Shown piece after piece: positions 1 through 6,257 of a stretch of DNA of 6,264 nt. The DNA is from Chloroflexota bacterium (GTDB taxonomy: Bacteria > Chloroflexota > UBA5177 > JANWHV01). Position numbers and translations under genes: made by a program. The DNA lies in contig JANWHV010000244.1 in assembly GCA_025450255.1 (NCBI GenBank), positions 1 to 6,264 on the forward strand, given 5' to 3'. How positions within the stretch are numbered: position 1 is the first letter of the stretch; every line of letters begins with the position of its first letter. The notes beneath the pieces are model-generated. The model made no database searches, was not told the DNA's origin, and worked only from the letters and a program-made list of their open reading frames with translations.

Positions 1-252
1 CACCAACGCTCACCCGACCAATACTACGGGAACGACAAGACCTTCGTGATCGAACAACTGCGAAAGCCGGGCGCCACCATCGTCTATGCGGGCGACGGCT
101 ATTCGGATCGTGCCGCCGCCCATGCGGCGGATCTGCTCTTCGCGAAGTCAAAGCTTGCGGATTACTGTATAGAGCAAGGACTGCCCTTCGTGCCGTTCAG
201 CACCTTTCATGATATCCAGGCGTATTTTGAGCGCCTGGAATCCGTATCATAG
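1..252 (+). CDS. MtnX-like HAD-superfamily phosphatase, C-terminal part (5' truncated by window edge)
   Basis: Reading frame 1 is open from the first base and ends in TAG at 250-252, giving 83 residues of a protein that begins outside the window. The GDGYSD motif at local residues 31-36 is the HAD motif IV aspartate cluster that binds Mg2+. A lysine at local residue 13 (in NDKTFV) is placed where the HAD motif III lysine would be expected. After the motif comes an ADLLFAK...LADYC...PFVPF...DIQAYF pattern, typical of the end of MtnX/phosphoserine-phosphatase-like HAD-IB enzymes. Family members dephosphorylate small cytosolic phosphoesters, for example the diketo-methylthiopentyl phosphate of methionine salvage or phosphoserine. 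The nucleophile motif (DxDxT) lies outside the window, so the substrate cannot be judged. No other methionine-salvage gene is visible. An internal GTG at 46 could be mistaken for a start, but the homologous sequence continues upstream of it. It may be co-transcribed with aroH, 53 nt downstream. Confidence 0.8.
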   Translation, partial: HQRSPDQYYGNDKTFVIEQLRKPGATIVYAGDGYSDRAAAHAADLLFAKSKLADYCIEQGLPFVPFSTFHDIQAYFERLESVS

Positions 253-305
253 GGAAGCCTCGCGTGTTTTGGAGCGATCGTACGAGTTAGGTAAAGGTCT
301 GGAAG

Positions 306-692
306 ATGGCGGTCAGAGGTATCCGAGGCGCGACAACCGCGGATCGCAATACGGTGGAAGCGATTGACGCGGCGACGCAAGAACTTCTGCTGGAAATGGT
401 CAAGAGGAATCGCCTGGATACGGCGGAGATCGCGTCGGCCTGGTTCACCACGACGCCCGATCTGGATGCTTCGTTTCCGGCGTACGCCGCGCGCATGTTG
501 GGATGGATCTCGGTCCCCCTGATTTGCACGACGGAAATCGACGTGCCTAACGCGTTGCCCAGCGTGGTCCGGATATTGCTACATTACAATACCGACCTGC
601 CGCAGTCCGCCATGCACCACGTTTATTTGCGCGGCGCGATTGCGTTACGGAAGGATCTTGTGCAGCGGTTCGGCGACGCGCCCAGCGAGTGA
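306..692 (+). CDS. aroH: Chorismate mutase, monofunctional AroH type
   Basis: The 128-residue protein converts chorismate to prephenate, the committed step to phenylalanine and tyrosine, in the cytosol. It has the length and pattern of the trimeric pseudo-alpha/beta-barrel AroH family typified by Bacillus subtilis AroH (about 127 aa), not the helical AroQ family. It opens with VRGIRGATT and continues with TPDLDASFPAYAAR, VPLICTTEIDV, VVRILLHYNTD and HHVYLRGA. By remembered alignment to B. subtilis AroH, the active-site residues are present: Arg7, Phe57, Arg63, Cys74, Glu77, Arg89, Tyr107 and Arg115. The last five are shifted by one because of a one-residue gap near residue 65. The ATG at 306 is chosen because it sits directly before the conserved N-terminal strand, with an AAAGG-like site at 293-297, 8 nt upstream. 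There is no fused prephenate dehydratase or dehydrogenase domain. It follows the phosphatase on the same strand and converges with the MBL gene. Confidence 0.95.
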   Translation: MAVRGIRGATTADRNTVEAIDAATQELLLEMVKRNRLDTAEIASAWFTTTPDLDASFPAYAARMLGWISVPLICTTEIDVPNALPSVVRILLHYNTDLPQSAMHHVYLRGAIALRKDLVQRFGDAPSE

Positions 693-748
693 TTTCGTGG
701 CGATCTGGTGACCGGCGGCAGTGTGCGCCTGCCGAGAATCCATATCCT

Positions 749-772
749 GTCAGGCGTCTTACAGCGCCTGGC
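749..772. terminator. Possible terminator hairpin between convergent aroH and MBL gene
   Basis: An inverted repeat has arms at 749-756 (GTCAGGCG) and 765-772 (CGCCTGGC), separated by 8 nt. It makes an 8-bp stem with one T:G wobble when read on the + strand. The loop contains the stop codon of the leftward MBL gene. A second, shorter perfect repeat, CGGCAG at 716-721 with CTGCCG at 729-734, lies 15 nt to the left. Neither is followed by a clear T-run on either strand, so intrinsic termination is only a guess from position, at the meeting point of two convergent genes. GC-rich hairpins of this size also occur by chance in such DNA. Confidence 0.3.
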
Positions 773-1679
773 TCCCGCCAAACACCCGTCTCAGGGTTGC
801 CCGGATTGCCAGAACATGCGAGTTACGGTAGAAATCTCCGATCGACGCCGGATCGCTGCCCTGGTCGCGCACCGACTGTTCAAACGTGTAGCCGATCGTT
901 TCCTCGATCCCCGAGGCCGTTTCCCAATCGGTATCGACGGCGCCTGACTCGATAGCGCTCCGCGCCAGGCCGTCAAGCGTGACAAAGTAGGCGCGATTGC
1001 GGTCCAACAGGTCGGGCGTGGTAGTGCCGCCGTGGCAGGGAATTACCACCACCGGGCGAAGTTCCCCCAGCGTGTCGAGAGAATCCAGCAGGATATCAAT
1101 GTTCGCGTCCCGCCCGCAATACGGGTATGGGTGCTCGGCCGCGTCTCCGGCCAGCAACAGGCGAATCTCCGGCAGCCACACGGACATGTGATCGCGGGTG
1201 TGGCCGGGAGTGGGCAACAGGACCAGGGACAGGTCACCGCCATCAATCGTGCATGACCCCGCGAAGCTGATGGTTGGCGGCACCAGGCGCGCATGTGCCA
1301 GATTCGGCTCTAGCTTCTGGCGCTCCTCAAGATAGCGCCGTTCCTCGGCGGAGCGCAGCCTGGCGGCCGTCGCCTGGCCCGCGATGATTGGGGCTGGGTA
1401 CTGGCCGCCTGGAGATTCGAATACCGCGTTGCCCCAGGCGTGGTCGTAGTCGGCATGCGTGTTGACGACCAGCACCTGCCGGCCGGCGATCTGGCCTTCC
1501 ACCATGCTCCGCACGGCCAGGATCTGCTCGGGCGTGATCATGGTATCGACGAACACCAGATACCGTTCGGTAACGATCACGCTCGTATCGATTTCATGAG
1601 GAACGCGGAATACGCGCACCCGGCTGTCCCAGCCGGTGTTCGGTACTTCGATAACTTTCTTGTCCTGCGACTCAGTCAC
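759..1679 (-). CDS. MBL-fold metallo-hydrolase
   Basis: A 306-residue metallo-beta-lactamase-fold hydrolase, cytosolic with no signal peptide visible. The metal-binding motifs appear in order. THADYDH at residues 74-80 is the HxHxDH motif with its second histidine replaced by Asp77 (ligands His75, Asp77, Asp79, His80). GH at 159-160 (PTPGHTRDHMSVW) gives His160, GDAAE gives Asp179, and PCHG gives His216. The HADxDHxWGN form is, from memory, recurrent in one branch of MBL proteins rather than a random loss. The superfamily includes glyoxalase II, lactonases and other esterases, and the substrate here cannot be named. The C-terminal 80 residues are helix-rich and lack a recognised extra domain. 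The GTG start at 1679 is supported by GGAGG at 1686-1690, 6 nt upstream. It lies 69 nt downstream of the thioesterase gene on the same strand, so co-transcription is likely. The pairing suggests hydrolysis of thioesters or esters, but this is inference. Confidence 0.9.
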   Translation of the reverse strand: MTESQDKKVIEVPNTGWDSRVRVFRVPHEIDTSVIVTERYLVFVDTMITPEQILAVRSMVEGQIAGRQVLVVNTHADYDHAWGNAVFESPGGQYPAPIIAGQATAARLRSAEERRYLEERQKLEPNLAHARLVPPTISFAGSCTIDGGDLSLVLLPTPGHTRDHMSVWLPEIRLLLAGDAAEHPYPYCGRDANIDILLDSLDTLGELRPVVVIPCHGGTTTPDLLDRNRAYFVTLDGLARSAIESGAVDTDWETASGIEETIGYTFEQSVRDQGSDPASIGDFYRNSHVLAIRATLRRVFGGSQAL

Positions 1680-1685
1680 AGCGTA

Positions 1686-1690
1686 CCTCC
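1686..1690 (-). promoter_or_regulatory. Ribosome binding site of the MBL gene
   Basis: The leftward strand reads GGAGG, then 6 nt, then GTG at 1679. This strong Shine-Dalgarno match fixes the GTG as the start of the MBL hydrolase. Confidence 0.7.
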
Positions 1691-1699
1691 CGAACTCCC

Positions 1700-1716
1700 T
1701 TGTGCATCTTGTACAA
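1700..1716. repeat. Imperfect palindrome in the thioesterase-MBL gap
   Basis: TTGTGCA (1700-1706) and TGTACAA (1710-1716) are inverted repeats around a 3-nt centre with one mismatched pair. The overlapping TTGTACAA at 1709-1716 is a perfect 8-bp palindrome. The element sits 10 nt upstream of the MBL ribosome binding site, in the 69-nt gap between the two leftward genes. It could be a protein-binding site or a small mRNA hairpin. In the leftward transcript the mismatch would be A:C, so the RNA hairpin would be weak. Chance occurrence is quite possible. Confidence 0.25.
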
Positions 1717-1748
1717 CACCAGACGGCTTGCTCGGGCCCAGGCCGGAC

Positions 1749-2156
1749 TCACGAATAGAGAAGCAGCTGCGTGCAGCGGAAGATCGCGATGGCGCGCCCG
1801 CTGCCCTCATCGTGTACCGTCGCGTCCCAAACTTGCGTGGTGCGCCCGCCGTGTACCAGCGTGGCCTCGCAGCTAATGGCGCCCCGCAGGGCGGTGCCAA
1901 GAAAATTGCTCTTGAGCTCGATGGTGGTAAAGTTGGTCGCACCCTCGGGTCTGAAGGCAAGGGCGCCGTAGCCGCAGGCGGTATCGGCCACCGCGATCAC
2001 GGTGGCGGCGTGCAAATAGCCGTTAGGGGCCATGTGCTCGGGTCGCAACACCAGGCGGCAGGCAATGCGGCCCGTCGTGATGTCCGTGAATTCAATGCCG
2101 ATATATTCCGGCAGAAAGCCGATGCCGCGCGCGTTAAGCTGATCGACCGTCATCAT
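1749..2156 (-). CDS. PaaI-family hotdog-fold acyl-CoA thioesterase
   Basis: The protein of 135 residues is a hotdog-fold thioesterase expected to hydrolyse an acyl- or aryl-CoA to the free acid and CoA. The central helix signature is NGYLHAATVIAVADTACGYG at residues 45-64. His49 stands where the PaaI HGG motif begins, with AA in place of GG, and Asp58 lies in ADTA, the usual position of the acidic catalytic residue. TTIELKSNFLGTALRG (78-92) and the late VHGGRTTQVWDA strand complete the fold. An upstream in-frame ATG at 2195 would add 13 residues (MSVATVSRREGAA) but has only a weak ribosome site. The ATG at 2156 has GGGAAGG 7 nt upstream and begins where the family usually starts, so it is preferred; the ATG at 2153 is also possible. 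The gene is transcribed away from the acyl-CoA ligase operon and heads a likely two-gene unit with the MBL hydrolase. The true substrate is unknown. Confidence 0.88.
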   Translation of the reverse strand: MMTVDQLNARGIGFLPEYIGIEFTDITTGRIACRLVLRPEHMAPNGYLHAATVIAVADTACGYGALAFRPEGATNFTTIELKSNFLGTALRGAISCEATLVHGGRTTQVWDATVHDEGSGRAIAIFRCTQLLLYS

Positions 2157-2163
2157 TGCCGCG

Positions 2164-2170
2164 CCTTCCC
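2164..2170 (-). promoter_or_regulatory. Ribosome binding site deciding the thioesterase start
   Basis: The leftward strand reads GGGAAGG here, followed by 7 nt and ATG at 2156. The alternative ATG at 2195 is preceded only by ACAGCAG-like sequence, so this site favours the shorter protein. Confidence 0.5.
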
Positions 2171-2299
2171 GCCGACTAACCGTGGCCACGCTCATCTGCT
2201 GTGAACATAGCGCAAAATGCCCAGGGCCTCGCGGTGGCCGCGGGCGCCGCCAAGGGGCGAGGTCCGAGACGCGCCATCGGGATCGCCTATGCGCGCGAC

Positions 2300-2328
2300 T
2301 TGCTGTATGATCGCCGAAGTCATAGCAT
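2300..2328 (+). promoter_or_regulatory. Possible sigma70-type promoter of the acyl-CoA ligase operon
   Basis: TTGCTG at 2300-2305 (-35-like, 3 of 6 matches) and TAGCAT at 2323-2328 (-10-like, 4 of 6) are separated by 17 nt. Transcription from here would leave an untranslated leader of about 110 nt before the ligase start. Two overlapping inverted repeats fall inside it: TATGA (2306-2310) with TCATA (2320-2324), and GTATG (2305-2309) with CATAC (2326-2330). They could form an operator over the promoter. A closer -35-like TTGCCA at 2367-2372 has no good -10 at the right distance. All of this is by eye, and the matches are modest. Confidence 0.3.
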
Positions 2329-2433
2329 ACGTCCCAACCAGCGAGCCATCATGGCAGCGGATTCAGTTGCCAGATCGAATTGCGCTCCGTCAAGGTCCTG
2401 TTATCGGTCGAGGTGGCGTATTGATGCGTAACG

Positions 2434-2440
2434 AAGGGAG
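2434..2440 (+). promoter_or_regulatory. Ribosome binding site deciding the acyl-CoA ligase start
   Basis: AAGGGAG lies 6 nt before the GTG at 2447. It directly abuts the in-frame TTG at 2441, which is too close to serve as the start, and it is 21 nt before the ATG at 2462, which is too far. Confidence 0.6.
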
Positions 2441-2446
2441 TTGGTC

Positions 2447-4123
2447 GTGGACGGCTTGATCATGGAGTACCAGCTTACCGTGCCGGCGATTCTGCAACGC
2501 GTCGAGACGCTGTGGCATGCTACCGAAATTGTCAGCAGGCGCCCGGACAAGACGCTCCATCGCTACACCTACGGTGAGATGGCCGACCGGGCGAAGCGTC
2601 TCGCCCTGGTGCTCCAATCGCTCGGCGTGAAAAGCGGGGATCGCGTGGCGACGTTTTGCTGGAATCACCGCGAACACGTCGAGGCGTATTTTGGCATTCC
2701 GGCGGCCGGCGCGGTGCTCCATACCTTGAATCTGCGCCTGCATCCCGACGACCTTACCTATATCGTCAACCACGCGTTCGACCGTGTGGTGATCGTCGAC
2801 GATGTGCTGCTGCCGCTCTTTGACAAGTTTCGGCACCGCACCGAGGTGGCTCACGTGATTGTCGTGCCGACGAGCGGACAGGCTCTGCCGCCCGGCAGCC
2901 TGAACTATGAGGAGCTGCTTGCGTCGGTTGACCCGGCGCACTTCACGTACCCGGACCCCAACGAGTGTGAAGCCGTGGCGATGTGTTACACCTCGGGCAC
3001 GACCGGCAGACCGAAAGGCGTGTTGTATTCGCACCGCGCGATCGTTCTGCACTCGCTGGCCAGTGCGCAGCGCGATATGCTGGACGTTGGTGAATCAGAC
3101 ACCGTGGTGCCGGTGGTGCCGATGTTCCATGCCAATGCCTGGGGGCTGCCCTTGACCTGCGCGCTGGTTGGCGCCAGGCTTGTCTTGCCGGGACCGCATC
3201 TGGACGCGGCGAGCCTGCTCGACTTGTTTCAGGCGGAGCGGGCAACAATTACCGCCGGCGTGCCGACCATCTGGCTGGGGATTCTGAGCGTGCTCGACGC
3301 CAATCCGGATGGATACGACCTGTGCCTGACTACTCTGGTGGTTGGAGGACAGGCCGCGCCGAAGAGCATGATCAGGGGCTTTCAGGAGCGGCACGGGCTG
3401 CGCGTGGTGCATGCCTGGGGAATGACCGAGATGGCGCCGATGGGGACTGTGTCGCGCCTCACGGGTACCCTGCGGACCGCGCCGACCGACGAGCAGTATA
3501 CGTATAGGGCCATGCAGGGGCAGCCGGCGCCGTTTATTCAGATCCGCGCGCGGGGCGAGAACGGACTGGTGCCCTGGGACGGCGCGTCGATAGGTGAGCT
3601 TGAGGTGCGGGGCCCCTGGGTGGCAAATGCCTATCACGACAACGAGGAGGCGAACGATCGCTTCACGCCCGATGGATGGTTCCGCACCGGCGACATCGTG
3701 AGCATCGATCGGCGTGGATTTGTGAACGTCCAGGACCGCGCCAAGGATGTGATAAAATCGGGCGGCGAATGGATCAGCTCGGCGGCGATGGAAAACGCGC
3801 TGATGGGCCACCCATCGGTCACCGAAGCGGTCATTATCGCCGTGCCGCACGAGAAGTGGGGCGAGCGCCCGCTGGCGGTCGTAGTGCGGCGTGAGGGGGC
3901 ATTGGTGTCCGAAGCTGAACTGTTGAAGTTCCTGGAGCCGGACTTCGCCCGCTGGTGGATCCCGGACGGCGTGGAGTTCGTCGACGAGATCCCCCGCTCC
4001 TCAGTGGGAAAGTTTCTGAAGTCCGCGCTTCGTGACCGCTTCCGTGATTACAATAGTGCTCAAGCAAGCAACAATCCCGCGAAGGCATCGGTATCTCGCC
4101 ACTCGAGCCCTGAATTGGAGTAA
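2447..4123 (+). CDS. Acyl-CoA ligase (medium/long-chain fatty-acid--CoA ligase type), AMP-forming
   Basis: A 558-residue ANL-superfamily enzyme that activates a carboxylic acid with ATP to an acyl-adenylate and then to the acyl-CoA. The phosphate-binding loop YTSGTTGRPKG is at residues 181-191. VVPMFHANAWGLP is near 222-235, and the adenine-site motif WGMTE is at 324-328. GWFRTGD, near 410-416, carries the ribose-binding aspartate. The hinge and A8 region DRAKDVIKSGGEWIS is at 430-444, and the adenylation lysine Lys522 is in PRSSVGKF. The N-terminal part (REHVEAYFGIPAAGAVLHTLNLRL) and C-terminal part match, from memory, the Thermus thermophilus long-chain acyl-CoA synthetase subfamily (about 540 aa), so a fatty acid substrate is more likely than acetate. 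Chain length cannot be read from the sequence. About 25 polar residues after RDRFRDY are an unconserved-looking tail. The GTG at 2447 is chosen on its ribosome site; ATG 2462 would give 553 residues. It is the first gene of a three-gene operon. Confidence 0.93.
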   Translation: MDGLIMEYQLTVPAILQRVETLWHATEIVSRRPDKTLHRYTYGEMADRAKRLALVLQSLGVKSGDRVATFCWNHREHVEAYFGIPAAGAVLHTLNLRLHPDDLTYIVNHAFDRVVIVDDVLLPLFDKFRHRTEVAHVIVVPTSGQALPPGSLNYEELLASVDPAHFTYPDPNECEAVAMCYTSGTTGRPKGVLYSHRAIVLHSLASAQRDMLDVGESDTVVPVVPMFHANAWGLPLTCALVGARLVLPGPHLDAASLLDLFQAERATITAGVPTIWLGILSVLDANPDGYDLCLTTLVVGGQAAPKSMIRGFQERHGLRVVHAWGMTEMAPMGTVSRLTGTLRTAPTDEQYTYRAMQGQPAPFIQIRARGENGLVPWDGASIGELEVRGPWVANAYHDNEEANDRFTPDGWFRTGDIVSIDRRGFVNVQDRAKDVIKSGGEWISSAAMENALMGHPSVTEAVIIAVPHEKWGERPLAVVVRREGALVSEAELLKFLEPDFARWWIPDGVEFVDEIPRSSVGKFLKSALRDRFRDYNSAQASNNPAKASVSRHSSPELE

Positions 4124-4126
4124 CAA

Positions 4127-5293
4127 ATGAACGAAGCAGTAATCGTCGAGGCGATTCGCACGCCGGTTGGCAGGCGGAACGGTATGTTGAAGGACTGGCA
4201 TCCCGTCGATCTGCTTGGCTACACGCTGGCGGCGCTCGTTCGTCGCGCGGGCGTGGACCCAGCGGCAATTGACGATGTGATTGCCGGCTGCGTGGCCCAG
4301 GTCGGCGAGCAGAGCCTGAACGTGGCGCGAAACGCCGTGCTCGCGGCGGGCTTCCCGGAGTCGGTGCCGGGGACGACCATCGACCGCCAGTGCGGCTCGA
4401 GCCAGCAGGCGGCGCACTTCGCGGCGCAAGGCGTCATGTCGGGAGCGTATTCAATGGTCATCGCCTGCGGCGTGGAGTCCATGACTCGCGTGCCGATGGG
4501 TTCTTCGTCAGATCATGGGCCAGGTAAGCCTTTCGGCGATCGCATGACCGCTCGTTACGCGAACGGGCTTGTCCACCAGGGTATAAGCGCCGAGCGCATA
4601 GCCCAGAAGTGGAGCATCGATCGGCTTGAGCTCGACGAGTTCAGCCTGATGAGCCACCAGCGCGCCGCCGCCGCGGCGGCGGGTGGACGGTTTTGCGCGG
4701 AAATCCTCCCACTACCCGCTGCTGATGATGCGGGCGCATCCCCAACTCTCACGGCGGACGAGGGGATTCGATCCGACACGTCGCTGGAAAAGCTGAGCGC
4801 GTTGCGGCCGGCTTTTGTCGAGGACGGACGAGTATCGGCGGGAAATTCATCGCAGATTAGCGATGGCGCGGCGGCTCTGTTGATCGCGGATCGAGAGGTT
4901 GCCGAGCGGCTGGGGTTGCGTCCCCTCGCCCGCTTTGTCTCATTCGCGGTGGCGGCCGACGATCCTATTCTGATGTTGACGGCCCCTATCCCAGCCACCG
5001 CGCAGGTGCTCAAACGCGCGGGACTAACCCTGGCGGACATCGGCCGCATCGAAATCAACGAGGCATTTGCCAGCGTGGTGCTGGCCTGGCAGCGGGAGAC
5101 CGGCGCGAACCTTGACTTGGTGAATGTGACTGGCGGCGCTATAGCGCTGGGACATCCGCTTGGCGCTTCGGGCGCGCGAGTGATGACGACATTGCTCCAT
5201 GAGATGGAGCGATCCGGAAGCCGATATGGCCTGCAAACGATGTGCGAGGGCGGCGGCATGGCGAACGCCACGATCGTCGAGCGCCTGGCCTGA
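4127..5293 (+). CDS. Thiolase (acetyl-CoA C-acyltransferase)
   Basis: A 388-residue thiolase, the normal length for the family. It cleaves a 3-ketoacyl-CoA with CoA to acetyl-CoA (or propionyl-CoA) and a shortened acyl-CoA, or runs the reverse condensation. The nucleophile Cys89 lies in [16 protein letters not shown] at 311-316 supplies Asn311. His343 is in [16 protein letters not shown], and the second catalytic cysteine Cys373 is in CEGGGMAN. All four catalytic elements are present, so the enzyme should be active. The CEGGG ending, rather than CIGGGQG, resembles the FadA/FadA5-like degradative thiolases more than PhaA biosynthetic ones; this is from memory and not decisive. The ATG at 4127 begins 3 nt after the ligase stop. 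Its GGAG site (4117-4120, 6 nt spacing) lies inside the ligase's last codons, so translation is probably coupled. The dehydrogenase 13 nt downstream would provide its 3-keto substrate. Confidence 0.94.
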   Translation: MNEAVIVEAIRTPVGRRNGMLKDWHPVDLLGYTLAALVRRAGVDPAAIDDVIAGCVAQVGEQSLNVARNAVLAAGFPESVPGTTIDRQCGSSQQAAHFAAQGVMSGAYSMVIACGVESMTRVPMGSSSDHGPGKPFGDRMTARYANGLVHQGISAERIAQKWSIDRLELDEFSLMSHQRAAAAAAGGRFCAEILPLPAADDAGASPTLTADEGIRSDTSLEKLSALRPAFVEDGRVSAGNSSQISDGAAALLIADREVAERLGLRPLARFVSFAVAADDPILMLTAPIPATAQVLKRAGLTLADIGRIEINEAFASVVLAWQRETGANLDLVNVTGGAIALGHPLGASGARVMTTLLHEMERSGSRYGLQTMCEGGGMANATIVERLA

Positions 5294-5299
5294 AGGGAG
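5293..5299 (+). promoter_or_regulatory. Ribosome binding site deciding the SDR start
   Basis: AAGGGAG begins at the last base of the thiolase stop and is followed by 7 nt and GTG at 5307. It rules out earlier in-frame starts inside the thiolase gene, such as the ATG at 5199, which would add 36 residues ahead of the Rossmann strand. Confidence 0.65.
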
Positions 5300-5306
5300 C
5301 GCGCGG

Positions 5307-6077
5307 GTGCGGGTAGGCGGATCGACCTTTCTCATTACCGGCGGCGGGTCGGGGTTGGGCGCGGCGACGGCGGAAACGCTCCATGCCGAAGGGGCGCGCG
5401 TTGTCATCGCCGACGTGAACGTTGAGGCCGGTGAAGCCGTGGCCGCTCGCCTCGCCTCGGACGTGCTGTTCGCTCGCATGGATGTTACCAGCGAGGAATC
5501 AGTATGTCAGGCCGTGGCAGCGGCCACCGAACGATTCGGCGCGCTCCACGGCGCGATGAATTGTGCCGGGATTGCCATAGGGGAGCGCGTGCTCGGCAGG
5601 AACGGGTCGCACTCGCTGGACCGGTTTTCACGAGTGATCCAGACCAATCTGATCGGCACGTTCAATGTTGTCCGCATCGCCGCTGCGACGATGGCTTCGA
5701 ACGAGCCCGACCCCTCGACGGGCGAAAGGGGTGTTATCGTGATGACGGCATCCGTCGCCGCGTTCGACGGCCAGGTCGGCCAGGCGGCGTACGCGGCATC
5801 CAAGGGCGGCGTGGCTGCCATGACCCTGCCGCTGGCCCGCGATCTGGCCCAGCATGGCATACGCGTGGTCACCATCGCGCCGGGCATATTCGATACGCCG
5901 ATGCTGGCGGGCCTGCCCGAGGCGGCGCGAGTATCGCTTGGCCAACAAGTGCCGTTTCCAGCCAGGCTTGGCAGGCCCGACGAGTACGCGGACCTGGTGC
6001 GGCACATTCTCCAGAACGCCATGTTGAATGGGGAGGTGATTCGCCTGGACGGCGCGTTGCGCATGGCGCCGCGCTGA
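5307..6077 (+). CDS. Short-chain dehydrogenase, HSD10-like 3-hydroxyacyl-CoA dehydrogenase
   Basis: This 256-residue classical SDR most likely oxidises a 3-hydroxyacyl-CoA to the 3-ketoacyl-CoA. The cofactor loop TGGGSGLG is at residues 11-18. Asp36 ends the second strand (VVIADVN), which favours NAD over NADP. NCAG is at 85-88. The catalytic tetrad is Asn114, Ser149, Tyr162 and Lys166 (YAASK), followed by PG at 192-193. The ending, [15 protein letters not shown] then [16 protein letters not shown], is characteristic of 17-beta-HSD type 10 / type II 3-hydroxyacyl-CoA dehydrogenases. This family includes enzymes acting on 2-methyl-3-hydroxybutyryl-CoA in isoleucine breakdown as well as straight-chain substrates. 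The GTG at 5307 is used because a good ribosome site precedes it and the Rossmann fold begins 6 residues later. It is the third gene of the ligase-thiolase operon and feeds the thiolase. FabG-like reductase activity is a less likely alternative. Confidence 0.9.
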   Translation: MRVGGSTFLITGGGSGLGAATAETLHAEGARVVIADVNVEAGEAVAARLASDVLFARMDVTSEESVCQAVAAATERFGALHGAMNCAGIAIGERVLGRNGSHSLDRFSRVIQTNLIGTFNVVRIAAATMASNEPDPSTGERGVIVMTASVAAFDGQVGQAAYAASKGGVAAMTLPLARDLAQHGIRVVTIAPGIFDTPMLAGLPEAARVSLGQQVPFPARLGRPDEYADLVRHILQNAMLNGEVIRLDGALRMAPR

Positions 6078-6098
6078 CATTCACCCGCGCCGGCTCAC

Positions 6099-6112
6099 GT
6101 GGACGCCTCCAC
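6099..6112 (+). terminator. Possible weak terminator hairpin after the SDR gene
   Basis: GTGGA (6099-6103) and TCCAC (6108-6112) form a perfect 5-bp stem with a CGCC tetraloop, 21 nt after the operon's last stop codon. The nearest T-run (TTTT at 6125-6128) is 12 nt further on, too far for a standard intrinsic terminator. The position is right but the structure is weak. Confidence 0.2.
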
Positions 6113-6229
6113 TGGATCCGAGCATTTTCGTTACGCGCCGAAGCCACTGTACACGCCAGATCCGGGCGTGATGTTTGCGATCTGATGCTGGATTCTGTCC
6201 AGGAATGCACAGGCAAGACGGCGGCCTGC

Positions 6230-6257
6230 TTGCATATCCTGGTTGGCTGAGTACAAT
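6230..6257 (+). promoter_or_regulatory. Possible sigma70-type promoter at right edge, pointing out of the window
   Basis: TACAAT at 6252-6257 matches 5 of 6 bases of the -10 consensus. TTGCAT at 6230-6235, with 16 nt between, matches 3 of 6 of the -35. The 187 nt after the SDR stop contain no credible gene on either strand, so a promoter for a gene just past the edge is plausible, but that gene is not visible. Confidence 0.3.

Noticed and set aside
1440..2204. Open frame of 254 codons on the + strand
   Set aside because: It runs antisense across the MBL and thioesterase genes, both of which have clear family motifs. It has no recognisable domain and is a by-product of GC-rich codon use.
2441..2449. 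TTG at 2441 as the acyl-CoA ligase start
   Set aside because: The ribosome binding site AAGGGAG ends at 2440 and leaves no spacing. The GTG at 2447, with 6 nt spacing, is the better start.
2201..2459. Small + strand open frames in the divergent intergenic region, as possible leader peptides
   Set aside because: The two frames overlap each other, have no good ribosome sites and give low-complexity products. They read as non-coding control sequence.
2390..3052. Open frame of 220 codons on the - strand
   Set aside because: It is antisense to the N-terminal half of the acyl-CoA ligase, with low-complexity Arg/His-rich content and no family pattern.
3095..3850. Open frame of 251 codons on the - strand
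   Set aside because: It is antisense to the conserved core of the acyl-CoA ligase, with no recognisable protein pattern.
4555..5271. Open frame of 238 codons on the - strand
   Set aside because: It is antisense to the thiolase and rich in Ser/Arg/Ala, as expected for the reverse complement of a GC-rich gene.
5199..5306. A longer SDR beginning at ATG 5199 inside the thiolase gene
   Set aside because: The extra 36 residues are Arg/Ala-rich and translated out of frame from thiolase coding DNA. The SDR family begins just before the Rossmann glycine motif, and a good ribosome site precedes GTG 5307.
5504..6250. Open frame of 248 codons on the + strand, overlapping the SDR and the tail
   Set aside because: It is out of frame with the SDR, whose catalytic motifs are intact. 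The product is Arg/Gly-rich with no domain.
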